This document shows positions 33,425-45,400 of a stretch of DNA of 64,000 bases, in pieces. The position numbers and the translations under genes were made by a program. Source of the stretch: Eutypa lata. Lineage: Eukaryota > Ascomycota > Sordariomycetes > Xylariales > Diatrypaceae. The DNA lies in the NCBI GenBank assembly GCA_022661535.1, contig JAKULF010000015.1:310001-374000 (forward strand), in the 5' to 3' direction. Under the pieces are notes generated by a model that was not told the origin of the DNA, did no database searches, and saw nothing but the letters and a program-made list of their open reading frames with translations. Numbering within the stretch: position 1 is the stretch's first letter; each line of letters starts with the position of its first letter.

Positions 33425-35350
33425 CTTGGATGAAATCGTTTCGATAGAAAAGTATGAGTAGTTTACTTTGAATAAAAAGGTTAACGCGGTAGTCTCGAGG
33501 AAAGAGTTTGGTGGCCTAGTAAAGCGGCACAGGTAAATATGGAAGACTTGCACGTATTCTTATACTTTTAGTAGCCGGCACTGAGAAGGACAAGACATGG
33601 ATCAACAGACGATCACATGGACTGATCTGGCTAACCGGGTCGCAATAGGGAAGCAAGAACGGCAGGTGGTCATGTCATGTTGTAACCACTTAATCTATAA
33701 AGTAGCGGCGTACAATCTCGGCAATGCAGCAAAGAGGGCTCTCGCTACTAGCATCTCTAAACCATGGTCAGTCATATTAGCCTTGCCATTACGGAAGGAT
33801 ATTATCGAAGCCGCTGTTCCTAGGACAGGTCTCATATTAGCTAGAAGATATACGTCAAGGTCTACTAATAGTTTGCCGGTGAAGTTGCCCCTTGGCTACA
33901 TTCCTGCAGCTCGTGATCAGGCTTCAGGGGATTCCCTTCAACCTCAACTCAAGAAGTGGGATAGTTAATAGGGAGATCCTCATCCTGAGATCCTGTTCCG
34001 AACTTGAAATGGCCATCCTCCGTGCTGTTGTGTCATAAGAAGATGTTTCTAGTTAGCGAGTGTAAGAAAGCAAGTCTAGATGTGACCCATATGTGTTACG
34101 GTTAAGATAACCGATTGCCAGCTAGCAATCGGCTACCTAGTTCATGCTATATAAGATCTGATGCATAACAGAGAAGTCATATACTCTAGTCAATGTCAAA
34201 ATACGACCCCACCAATCAGAATCTAAGCTACATAGCGTCACTTATAGGCTTTCTATACTGTTATATGACGCTGTTCCCACTTTTGCCCTTGTATCGAGGT
34301 GGGTCCGACATATTAGCTAAGGTTGACAAATCGCTATTGGTGCATGCATCCTGCATGCACCTGTCAGCCATCTACAGCGTACCTAACTTGATATGGTATC
34401 CTTAGTCGCCTGTTTTGCTTTTATCCCAGGAACAATCGAGATAGTATTGTTAGATTCTCAGGCCGGGCTCGGGATACCTGACGACTCGATTTTGAAGATG
34501 GCCACGGTCAATGCAATTCGTGACGGGCACGCCAAGAGTCCGTATGACGCCAAGGTAATGGTTTGCACGTGAGCCCCTATTTTTTATACTGGTGGTCTAT
34601 AATACCTAGCTTAACGCCGATGAGCATAGGCTTGAAGATCACCTAGGTAGGTAGGAAAAGTGCGTATGGAATCGTGTATGGACCAGGCATACACAAGATG
34701 GAGGTACCTACTTAAGGTGTCTCAATTTTGCATCGAGTGGCATATAAACAGGCACAAGGGAAATGGATATCAGAACTATTCCATTTTAAAAGATTACTTA
34801 TGTACATATGTACCTAACTTCCTGTACATACATATGGCTAGGTACATGTAGATAGGCTGGTGGAAGAGTTAGTCAAAGACAGCTACAAGGCAATTGCAAT
34901 CTGGACGTGCCTGCCTGAACCTTGTATTGACAGAGTTACAAGGCTACACTTCAACAACTTCTATGGGCTCTGAGAGGCTTACCGCGTAGAAAGTGATTAC
35001 ATAACGCTTTGAATACTCTCAAGAGTTACAAAAAACTAAAGATACCTACCTACGTACAGTCCCTTCTCCTGTATGCGCGGTTTTTGATTACCTTGGTAAT
35101 TAAACCTACCTGTATGGACCTACATACACAATTTTACAGATCAACTTATCATCAAATTGATGGATGGGTATGTACGTACATACGTAGCTACTTAGTCCCC
35201 ATGACGACCGCCAGTTGCCCAGGTAGGTATCTACATACAGAATGTCCACAACAATCTGATTTGACTGACATTTGGTAATCAGATCCCACTCCTTCTACCG
35301 TTGATAGTAGAAGGTTTAACCAGGAACATACGCAGACTACCCCCTCCAAG
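33425..35350. other. 1.9 kb intergenic region
   Basis: Contains one doubtful open frame, listed separately. At about 34440-34570 an AG-bounded stretch stays open for some 45 codons and reads protein-like (ILKMATVNAIRDGHAKSPYD), but I could not join it to anything or identify it. GTA/TAC-rich microrepeats lie around 34640-35190. Confidence 0.45.
33597..33968 (+). CDS. Doubtful small open frame, 123 residues
   Basis: Uninterrupted ATG-to-stop frame divergent from the defensin-like gene. The predicted protein is basic (several KR/RR/KK) with no signal peptide, membrane segment or motif I recognise. Length alone makes it slightly more than noise; it may not be a gene. Confidence 0.2.
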   Translation: MDQQTITWTDLANRVAIGKQERQVVMSCCNHLIYKVAAYNLGNAAKRALATSISKPWSVILALPLRKDIIEAAVPRTGLILARRYTSRSTNSLPVKLPLGYIPAARDQASGDSLQPQLKKWDS

Positions 35351-36834
35351 ATGGGTGGTGTCATGAGTAGCATCATGAGCAACAACATTGAGGATGATTC
35401 CTCAAAAAAGATGTCACACCATCGAAAAGCGTCATCCGAGGATCTAATTGATCTCAGCGAAGCCCCCTTACCTCAAGACATTACCAACGAAACCATGCCT
35501 CAAGATACAGCAGAAAGTGAGCGACAGAAACAACCTAAGCGCCCTCGAAAGCGCCGCGACACTGTTGGAAGTTCCCAGGAGGATGAACTTTCCAAAGGAC
35601 ACAATAATCCCAACCCTCAACTGCCATCCCGTGACAGCGCCATCAAAGAGCTTCAACAGAAGCTAGCCGATCAGACTTCCGAGAACGAGAATCTCAAAAA
35701 GAGAAGTTCGGCATGGAAAAGCCGTTGTTCTGATCAGCAACATTTGATAAGAGACCTCGAGCACCAATTGAATAATCTAAAAGAAGAGCAAAGCGACCTG
35801 CAGAAAGGATACTGGGCGACCGAAGACGAAGCCGAAGAACTGAGAAACAACAATGAGCAATTGAGTCGGGATCTCAAGTCACAACGTGACTTAGCTAAGG
35901 AACTCGACAAAGCGAACGAGACGTGCACAAAACTTCGGGCTCATTGGGTCGAGGCAACCGAGGAATTGGAGCAACTGCAGAAGACTGGCAAGAAATTCAA
36001 CGTAGACGATGATTCTGTGGTATCTGCGTGGAATGGCCTCGCCTACAGAATCCGGAATCTGGCATCGAAGGCATCCATGAATAAGAGCACCTTGCGTGCT
36101 CCCACGCTAGAGCAACGTCAACGACTCGGATACGTATCCCGGCATGTCGACAAGTACTTTAAGACGCACCCTTCGATCGTGTTTGAGTCATACCTCTGGT
36201 CGAAACTCCTCCACATTATTGTTGCTCCAAGCAAGATATGGTCACAAGAAGGTGGCAGGGCTGTGCAACTTGTCAGAGACTGGATACACTGTAAGCACTT
36301 TGACATGAATCAATGCCGATAGGTCATGCGACTGATAAAATCCGAATAGGTCACGCCGACTCAAACGGGGACGACGTGAATCGATGCGAAGAGTGGCGTA
36401 CGGAGACAAACCACCTACTTCATGATTATTCCGATAAGATGGACAAGATGGACGACAATGTGCAAGCGGACCTCATTCGAACGCTGTCTGTTTTCTTCAA
36501 GCAATCATCTACCAACTTAGACAATGAAGAGTTGACTACAGACCTCCGTGGCATTCTCCGCAAGTTATTTGAGTTTTGCAGCATCACCGCTCGAGCCAAA
36601 GCCGCTTATGTCTCCTTCGTTGCGGACGACGACGATGACGGCGGCGCTGATGCGAATCACCTAGAGAAGACCTTCCAGTTCAAGGAGCACAAAATGGATT
36701 TCAGGGTCATGAAGTCTCCGGAACAAGGTGTTGCCGACTTTGTTATTTGCCCTGGTCTAGCGAAGTACGGCAATTCGGACGGCGAGAACTACGACGAACG
36801 GGAAATTCTTGACAAGATCGGTGTAGCAATCTAA
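35351..36834 (+). CDS. Coiled-coil protein, unknown function
   Basis: Two exons, 35351-36290 and 36350-36834, across a 59-nt intron (GTAAGC..ATAG), give 474 residues. The N-terminal 100 residues are polar with a basic patch (KRPRKRRD) that could act as a nuclear signal. Residues about 97-215 are a continuous charged heptad region (for example IKELQQKLADQTSENENLKK), predicted to be coiled coil. A folded C-terminal half follows, with FESYLWSKLLHIIV and later FCSITARAKAAYVSF; an acidic loop (DDDDDGGAD) lies near residue 420. This layout recurs in fungal-specific hypothetical proteins, but I know no function. The splice is supported by the frame continuing without stops and by a branch-like CTGATAA. 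Confidence 0.65.
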
Positions 36835-37382
36835 AGTACTAGACCTTGTGAGAACAGGATGGATTAGAACGGAGCTATGATATGACGTGCTCTACGACTA
36901 ATGACGCGATTGTACACTAGTATGAAAGGGGGCTTGCTGATATTGACATGTTGTCGACAGGGCGGTAGTTGACCGCTTTGCATTGCTCGGGAATATTGCA
37001 GACTGTAACTATCGTTAGGAAGCTAGGAAGCCATCCATACTGATGGTTACAATCCTAACTGGACATCGCAATAGTCGCATGTAGAATGACTCGAAGCACG
37101 AAGAGTTGAGCAAAATTAGTTAGCTAAATCGATGAACCCTTTCCTAAGCACTTACGCCCAAGGTTACTTAGATTTTGATACTTTCATTCTCCCCCGCGAG
37201 GGTTATGGTGCTTGAAATCAATTATCCACAGCTGTAACCACGTGGATACATAATATCAAAGGGGACGCCAATTCTTAATTCAATTTGCTGTTATAAATAG
37301 TACACAGCTACAAGTCAACAGTAAATGACATTGGATCTTCTCATACACCTATCCCTCTTTAGCTTGTCTCGCGTCCCTAACA
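36835..37382. other. Convergent intergenic region
   Basis: About 550 nt between the convergent coiled-coil and Cupin_5 genes. No gene or repeat seen. Confidence 0.55.
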
Positions 37383-38120
37383 TCACGAGACCTGAGGTTC
37401 CCAACCAGGCGGCGCGAGTTCAAAGCCATCCGGAATGAAAGCCGGAGCAACTACCAGCAGAAATTAGCTCACAAACGAACCACATATACACATAAAAAGA
37501 AGAAGGGAATAATATAGCCAAGAAATAGGCTATCCATTCATTCACTCACCCGTAGTCCCAACCAACGACCAATCGCCCCAACTCCTAGCCCTCTGCCACT
37601 CATCCTTCGCGACGACAGCCTGGGGGCGCTGCTGAACCTGACCCGTCTGGTCCCCGAACAGATCGTTCCCGAGGACGTGCTCCCGGACGGGCGTGCCGTC
37701 ATCGAGCGCGAGGTACAGCGACAGGGGCGCGCCGGCGTACCAGTGCCAGACCTCGGCGGCGTCGACGCGGTGCCAGTAGGAGAACTCGTCGGCGCCCTCC
37801 AGGAGGTAGTAGATGGCGGTGCTGACGGACCGGTTCGTGCCCGGCACCAGGGCGGCGTCCCGGAACGTCTCGTAGAAGTACCCCTTCTCGCTGCTGGTCG
37901 TCAGGTTGAGGAGCGAGATTACTTCTTGTGCTGTGTGCTGTTGCGAGTTTGTGGCTGATGGTGATGATCCTGCTGCTGTTGCGGGGTCGTCATATGAAGA
38001 AGCGTAGGCGCGGATCTCGTTGGTAGTAGGTGGTGCTGATGATGGTGGGAGAGATGCTGCGATGGCGGTGTTGGCGGCCAGAGCGCAGAGGGGGATGGTG
38101 AGATGGGGTTTGAGTAACAT
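37383..38120 (-). CDS. Cupin_5 (DUF985) family protein with signal-like N-terminus
   Basis: Two exons, 38120-37550 and 37450-37383, with a 99-nt intron (GTGAGT..GTAG), give 212 residues. From about residue 63 the sequence follows the Cupin_5 family: VISLLNLTTSSEKGYFYETF, then STAIYYLLEG, then SYWHRVDAAEVWHWYAGAPL. The histidines of the WHRVDAAEVWHWYAGAP motif are the likely metal ligands. The end of exon 1 (WSLVGTT) joined to exon 2 (VAPAFIPDGFELAP) recreates the family C-terminus, which confirms the splice. The N-terminus is unusual: residues 1-22 are hydrophobic with an AIAAS end like a signal peptide, followed by a Ser/Pro/Thr-rich linker. Family members are generally plain cytosolic proteins, so secretion or organelle targeting would be a novelty. 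The catalytic role of the family is not settled. Confidence 0.85.
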
Positions 38121-39715
38121 TGTGGTGGTACGGGTAGTTAGTTATATTAAGTATTAATAACCGACGAGATTATCTATCTACCTAACCTGCAGATCCTCCT
38201 AGGAATAAATCACAAATGAGAAGACGGAGAAGATGGTGAGAGAGAGAAAGGGAGATAAAGTGTAGTTGCATTGGCAGCATCCATTATCCATTATATACCT
38301 AGCAGACCTAGGTGGCCAGGGAGGGACGGGACCATTTTCGGACGTAAAGGTGTGGATTGATGGATGGATGAATGACCGTGTTTAGTTACTTCAAGTTCGT
38401 TAGTTACCCACATACCCGATGCGTGCCTCGACGAGATGACAAGGAATAGCATCGGAGCCAAGACAAGATACAGGAGACCGCGGGCAGCCCATTTCTTTTT
38501 TCCTTCTCGAACAAAACGCCATGTTTCTTCCCTCGCATCAGCCGCAGTGTGCCATTGCGGTGCCTGCATGAAAGCCACGTGTATGCGATGTATGCAATGT
38601 ACATGTGAGATAGGTAGGATAAAAAAGAGCGTACACCTATCCAATACCACCGAATGATAGTTACGTCCGTATCTCCTATCACTCATATCCGATAGTTAGC
38701 TAATACATACTTATGTTTACTATTTACCCTACGTAATCCTAACTTATCCCTGGCCTAAACGCGATGCAAAGCACATACATGGCGCATGGCATGGCATGGC
38801 AAGCTCTGACTGGGATGTCTGTCTGTCTATCTGTCTAAGAACGCCTGCATTGATTATTGTCTCGGTAGAAAGCGTAACTCTTTTTATGAGTGGCTTGAAT
38901 AGAAGCGATAGATTGTACCACGGAAGCAAAACTGTTGTCTGACTCTGATGATGCAGCTACTACCTACGGTTCGTGCATGAGCCTTTGCGCTGAGCCTGTA
39001 ATGAATGGCCTCGGGTTTCTTCAGCGTTGAACAAACAAACAAGCACATGCATACATCCATATCCATACCCATTGTAAATCGTGCATAGGTATGAAAAACA
39101 ATCCTCAGATAAAAGATCGGAGATTTAGCCAATTGATTTTCCCAACTTGGGATATATGTCCATCGCGGTAGGACCCCCAAGGAACGGCCCCGGGGGATCG
39201 GACATCTTACGTCCGGTGGTGCCGCTGGCGTGCTTTGGTGGATTTCTTGCCAGGATGTATGGCAACTAACGGGCGGGTAATGGCGACATCCCAATCCCAT
39301 CCCACCACTTTCCTCGACGACGAAAGCGCCTAACTAGGTACTGTATTATCGATTTATCAGCTTCGTCCTCCTTCGTCCCCTAGTTAATCACCTTCCGGAT
39401 TTGTGTTACTTCATTTTCTCGTTGTTTTGTTCTCAAACTGCGTACGTACGACTGCTGTTTGAGTTAATCTATTCATATTATATTTGCTTTTTTCGAGTGT
39501 CGTAGAAGTGGTGTGGAGGTATTGCCCAATTGATAGGTCGTCGCCACCATCACCACAATTGGGGTGAATGACTCAACTTAGCTCAGGCACCTGAGATAGC
39601 AAAACAGGCAGACAGCGATTCAGCCAGCCACGAAAATCCCATAATCCCAAAGCCCTCAAACGCCAAATTCAGGGACAAAAGAAAAAGAAAAAAGAAAGCA
39701 AGCAAGCAAGCAAAA
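38121..39715. other. 1.6 kb intergenic region between divergent genes
   Basis: Separates the divergent Cupin_5 and hydroxyacid dehydrogenase genes. Open frames at 38291-38686 and 38884-39300 overlap on both strands and lack family features. An AAGC repeat (39695-39713) lies directly before the dehydrogenase start. Confidence 0.5.
39695..39713. repeat. AAGC microsatellite in the leader of the dehydrogenase gene
   Basis: Four tandem AAGC-type units directly upstream of the start codon at 39716. Confidence 0.75.
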
Positions 39716-41474
39716 ATGGGAGACTTCTTCGCAGACGACCCCGCGCCACCATCTGCCCCGGCTCCGGCCTCGGCATCCCAACCCACAACCGGATTCGCAC
39801 CCAACAGGGACCTAACAGGCGAGCGCCTCGTCTTCCTGACGCCGTTCCCCATCTCGCAGGCGTGGATCGCGGCGGCCAAGGCGGCCTACCCGGGCCTCGA
39901 GATCGTGGACCGCCGGTTCAACCCGTGGGTGGCGGACGGCGGGGGCTCGCTCCCCGACGACATCGACTGGGCCACCGTGACGATCCTGGTGACGGGCCCC
40001 GCGCTCCCGACCCCGGCCGCGGCGCCGAAATTAAAGATCGTCCAGCTCCAGAGCGCCGGCGCCAACTACGCCCTTGACACGCCCATCTTCAAGGAGAAGA
40101 GCGTCGTCTTTTGTACTGCGAATGGCGTCCATGGGTGAGTGAGAGTGTGAGGGAGAGCTGCTGCTGCTGCTCGCTAATTTTTTTTTTTACTGGATTTTTG
40201 ATTTGTTTGGTTTGGTTCTTCGTTTGTCTGTTTATATGTATGCGTGCATGCATGATGCATGTCTTGGATGAACCAGTTAATCGGGTCGCTAGTGTCAGGT
40301 GTCTGTCGGTTCTGTTCTGTTCGTCTCCTTGCATCTCCCGTTCTTCTGTGTTACCATGTCATGTGCCCCCTCATTTGTCATGGCTGCACTCTCTGAGTGG
40401 AATATGTGAGTGTCTCCAGTATTGTAGCTAACTGGATTCTCTGGACGGACGATAGGCCCCAGATCGCAGAATGGGTCATCGCGACCTATCTAAACTACCA
40501 GCACAAGTGTACGTCCTCTCATGTGTGAACTACAACCACACACCCCTTGCCCATGTATGCATACCGCATATGTTTATCAATATGCGGCTTATCTAACACC
40601 GAATCACCCCCACATAGTACTTCACTACCGCGAAAAGCAGAAGCTCGGTTACTGGGACCGCGACACGCATGACCTCGACACCGTAGATGCGGTCAGCCAG
40701 CGAGTGTAAGTCCCTCTTATTATTACCTGTCTCTCTTTCCTTATACTATCCAAGTTACTTAACTAAGTCCCCCATTTGGACCTCGAGACTAAAACCTCTC
40801 CGCCTCATCGCCACAGCGGCATCCTAGGCTACGGCAGCATCGGCCGCCAAGTGGCCCGGGCCGCGACAGCCCTCGGGTCCGAAGTCTACGCGTACACGGC
40901 GCGGCCCCGACCGACCCCGGAGTCGCGCCACGACGACGCGTACTACGTACCGGGGCTCGGCGACCCGGAGGGCGTCCTGCCCGCGAAGTGGTTCTCGGGC
41001 ACGGACCCGGAGGACATCGACACGTTCCTGGCGTCGGGACTGGATCTCCTCGTCGTGGCCTTGCCGCTCACGCCGCAGACGAAAGGCCTGCTGGGCTCGG
41101 CGCAGTTCAAGGTCCTGTACGACGCCAGTCCCAGCGGCGGCGAGGGCGAGGGCGAGGGCGAGGGCGAGAAGAAGCGACCTAAGACGTATGTGTCGAATGT
41201 CGGACGCGGACCCGTGATCCGCACCGACGACCTGATTGATGCCGTGAACGACGGGTGGCTTCGCGGCGCCGCGCTCGATGTCACGGACCCGGAGCCGTTG
41301 CCGAAGGGGCACCCGCTGTGGACTACGGAGAATGTCACGGTTACGCCGCATGTGAGCGGGAATTCGACGCATTATATTGATCGGTTGCTGGCCATTGTGG
41401 ATGTCAATTTGGGGAGGTTGAGTAGGGGGGAGGAGAAGTTTATTAATCAGGTTAATAAGAAGAGAGGGTATTAG
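39716..41474 (+). CDS. D-isomer-specific 2-hydroxyacid dehydrogenase
   Basis: Four exons, 39716-40134, 40456-40508, 40618-40705 and 40817-41474, give 405 residues. The enzyme reduces a 2-keto acid to a D-2-hydroxyacid, or the reverse, with NAD(P)H in the cytosol. The nucleotide-binding loop is GILGYGSIG (188-196). The catalytic triad of the family is complete: Arg317 in NVGRGPV, Glu346 in VTDPEPLP and His365 in VTPHVSG. The substrate-domain part in exon 1 carries LKIVQLQSAGANY and FCTANGVHG, where the family contacts the substrate. A low-complexity GEGEGEGEGE run (near residue 300) sits in a surface loop just before the catalytic Arg strand and is coded by a 6-nt repeat. The N-terminus has an extra proline/alanine-rich leader of about 30 residues. 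The substrate (glyoxylate, hydroxypyruvate or other) is unknown. Confidence 0.9.
41136..41168 (+). repeat. Coding GGGCGA hexanucleotide repeat
   Basis: Four to five tandem GGCGAG units inside exon 4 of the hydroxyacid dehydrogenase, coding for alternating Gly-Glu. In-frame length changes would not break the gene. Confidence 0.85.
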
Positions 41475-42454
41475 GGGGGGGGGCGGGGCAGAGTGGTGTT
41501 GGTTGGTGTTTGTTAGTGCTGAGTGTGTTGGATGAGAGGAAGGAGAGTGTGGATTGAGATGAACAGGGGAGGGATACGGTATAAATGGTTTGGAAGGTAA
41601 TGATCATGCGTATATGCCTAGAAATGTGTTTTTGGTCATTTCATTCCATCTTCCCTTTTTAAAATGAGTCTTGACCCTGCAGGGACATAAAGTATATATA
41701 CATCCTTAGACCGAACGGCACGTACCTTTGTAGGTGTTGCTAAATTCCCTTTTATTCTTCTCAACGTCCCTCCCCTGCTTCTGGTAGTTGTGCTACTCAC
41801 CATGATACCATCAATATAGATTAAATTCAGAGAATAACTCTGATTACCGCTGTCTTCTACTTCACCGTAAGCTCATCTTCAACGTATATCGGAGCACACA
41901 CCTACATACCAGAAACTACGTACGCCGTAGGTAGGCATGGGGTGGGTTTCACGTATTACTTCTACTACACCCACACACTATACCCATCACGTATATCTAT
42001 CCCGGATAGAAACCAGTTACAATTTTCTTCTTAAAAAAGAAAAGCATTGATTCTCATTTCATGCATGCTATGACCGCTCATAGTCTTTCCTCGTAAGACA
42101 CCTGCCCACCCATCATGCCCGTCACCTATCTCTACCGGGACTGACTGACCAGATCGTCAATCCTCAGAATGCAGAATGCTTGCTAGGTATCTACCGACCG
42201 AAACAAATGCTGAACCCCAAACTCCACGCATGCATGCATTCATTCATCCGCCAATCCACCCATCCATCCATGCACCTCCCATCCATGCATATGCCATACC
42301 ATACCATGCCATGCTGCATTACGTTATAGCTAGTATCACATACTCATTAAACTTCATATTTCGCCCGCGTTTCTTTCCCCATTCTGCCCCTCTTCCTCTT
42401 CCTCTTCCTCTTCCGCTCCTCATCATAATAACTCGTACCCGCCGAATCGACATA
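41475..42454. other. Convergent intergenic region with simple repeats
   Basis: No gene seen. It holds a run of G just after the dehydrogenase stop (41475-41482), CATC/CATG-type repeats around 42225-42310 and a CTTCCT repeat at 42391-42414. Confidence 0.55.
42391..42414. repeat. TCTTCC microsatellite
   Basis: Four tandem TCTTCC units in non-coding DNA downstream of the large low-complexity gene. Confidence 0.8.
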
Positions 42455-45400
42455 TCAAAAGAACTCATAAAACTCATCATCCAGTTCCACGTCCCCATAA
42501 TCCGTCTCTTGGGAAGCCGCTGGTAGTGGTGCCGGTGGTGCCGGCGGTGATACAACAGCAGCTCCCCCACGCATCTCCCCCTTAGGTTGTTGGGTGGTCT
42601 TTTTTATCTGCTGCTGTTCTAGCAGAGCGAGCATCTCCTCATAGGAACCTCCAGGTCGGCTATTAGGCCGTCGTTGCTGTTGCTGTCCGCTGCCGGGTCT
42701 GCTGATCGCTCGCTGCGTTGGCGCGTCTCTTTTTGCCGCCGCCGCCGCCGTGGAGTTAGTCGGAGGGGGGCAAGAGGAGAGCTGGTTCACCGTCTGTCTC
42801 TTCGGACACCCTATTGATGGCGGTGGCGGTGGTAGTGGCGGTGGCTCATCACGAGAACGCTGCCCCGTCGTAGCCGTCGTCGTTGTTGCAGCCGCTTCAT
42901 TCGACATAGTAGGAGTCATACCAGCAACTGCTGCTGCCTCTTCTTCCTGATGCTTGCACATGTATTCAATCAACAGCCTCTCGGCAACCTCTTCCTCTCG
43001 ATTGAACCGGTCCATATCCGCTTGCACCTTCCGCCGAGCCGACGACCCCTCCCATACGGCCGTCTTGTTGCGCTCGATCAGGTATTTGCTGCGGAAGTCC
43101 CGGTTGGTGGATGCGAATAGTGGCTTCGGGGAGGGGCGAGGTTTAGCTGGAGGCGGCTTTTGTGTCTTGGTTGCATGTGCTGCCGACGGTTCTGAACCTC
43201 TTGTGGTGGCGGGCTGTGAAATACGTTTCTCCTGAGATGTCGAGGTGTTGGTGCTCTGTGATGCGTTCTGCATTGTGTTCTCGTTAAACTGTGGGATTCT
43301 ACAGCTCGACTGTCTAGCATTGTTCGGGGTTGTATTCAATTGTTCCTCTGAGGTAAGTCTTCGAGGTCCAAGTTTGTTTTGTGACCTTGATGTAGGTTGG
43401 CTGGCATTTGTAGGAATTGGAGTATTATTGGGACTATGACCCGTCTTCGTTATTCTACGCCTATTCCGGTTCACCTGTGAGGATGGGCCTGGTTGACGAC
43501 GTTGCGATTGATTGTGGGTCTTGATGCTAGTCTTCTCACGGGAGAGAGAACTCGTCTTCAAATCATTTGCTATCTCATAATTCGAGTCAGGTTCAGCTTG
43601 AAGAACTGGCTTCGCTAGTGCACCCCCATTGCAGCTCTGGGTTTCCGGTGGCAAATGTGTATCATCCTTCTGGTCCATCCAGTCCTGAGATAAAAGGAAA
43701 TCTTGGCTAGAGAAGAACGGGATGTCAACAATGGCGCTCTTCCCCACTTCAGATTTACAAGGCGGTTGAGTAGCCAATGTACTTGCTTGGCTACCAAACT
43801 CAGCATTCTGCTCCGGTGATTTTGCTATAGGTTCGTTGCCGCCTATTTGACAGGCTCGAGCTGGAGCGTCTGTTACGACTTGTTTTCTAGCCGGCTGTAT
43901 TTGCCTGATCGACGGTGATGACATGGCTATAGAATCCTGGCTTGTCGACATTGCTTGACTAGGCTTCGTTCCTAGGGGAGAAGCAGGCTCCTCATACAAC
44001 TCACGAACCTCTTGAGACGGGCTGGGGAAGAAGTCATCAAGATGGCTCATCATAAATTGTTGTGTACTAGACGGCGGGATCGACGGATCTTGGCCTAACT
44101 GTGCTGTACCTGGACTTGATCGATGCCCGTTTTGTGGATTCTTGTTGATAAATCTCGGTCTATTCGACGTAGTACTCGTTGTATAGGTAGGTGACCTGAA
44201 TTTGGGAGGACGTGGAGGCGGTCCCATCGGAGTTACACTCTGAGGTCGAGAAGATAGGTGAGAAGATGAGACAGGAGCTGATGGCTTCCGGAACATATGC
44301 TTTGGCGAGTTCACATGGGATTGACGAGGAGTAGTTGTTTGTTTGGCAGATGAAGTGCGAGGTTGTAAAGGAGGAAGGTGATTTCTCACATTCACTTCCT
44401 TCGCAGGTAAGTCTTGAAGTGCCCTCTGTGCTATAGGGGGTGCAATATCTTTTTGAGGTTTTGCTGTATGAACTTCTGCTGGCGCCGTTGCCAACACTGG
44501 ACTAGAAATGATAGGTTGGCTATGCTGCTTCTCGACTATCCTGGACTGGTCTGCCATAACTGCATATTGCTCGGAGGTATCGATGCATCCCTGGGACCTA
44601 GGTGCTCCAGGAAGCTTGGACGGTGCCCGTTCGTCATCAATATGAACCCGTTTAAATGCTTCGTGGTCTTGTAGTTCCTCAACTTCCTCAATCTTTTCCC
44701 CCCTTGTCGGACTGCTCGGAGCACCGAGTGACTCGCTCAGAAGCTGTTGACAGACGAGTTCATCTTCTAATATGTCGTCAAAGCTGCGGGGAGGCTGCTT
44801 CGGTGATTTAATGGCGTCATCGATGGCTACTATAGGATCCTCGTCGACATCTGGTGCTACGTGTACCGGCTCCGTAACAACTTCGGGTGAACACTTCACG
44901 GATACGGGATCACAAGGGGGTGATGTTTCCATTCGTTGCTTCTTGGGAGGTGGCTCCTGATCCTCATCTTCATCCTCTCCCCCATCATCATCCCCATCCG
45001 ACAACGTTTTACTGTCGCTGTCGCCGTCATCACATCTGGCATCTTGGACCACATCTTGCGGTGGCTCGGGAGTACTATTTGACTGTTTCCTCGGTTTGGA
45101 GAACACAAAGCGAGATATAGTATCCTGGGATGGATGGACCTCGATCAAAGGCAAACCTTTCTTCTTCTTGTCAGCCCGCTCTTTATCCTCCTTTTCCTTC
45201 TTCCTATCGCGAGCGGCCCTGGCTCTAGCCTGGTTCTTTTCCTTCTCGAACTCCCGACGTATGCGATCTTGCTCGAATAGGTCCTGCTTTCTCTGCTCGG
45301 CCTTGGACAGCCTCGCTCCCTTGTTCTTCTGTTGGTAGGCTTTCTTGGCTTGCTTCGTGGTCATAGGACGTAGGATAGGCAGGGAGTCGGAGTCCAAATT

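Noticed and set aside
34435..34575. Protein-like stretch (ILKMATVNAIRDGHAKSPYD) in the 33.4-35.3 kb gap
   Set aside because: Only about 45 codons, no start, no partner exon and no recognised family; could be a relic or chance.
40824..41372. 182-codon minus-strand open frame
   Set aside because: Shadow of exon 4 of the hydroxyacid dehydrogenase, full of Arg as expected for a GC-rich antisense frame.
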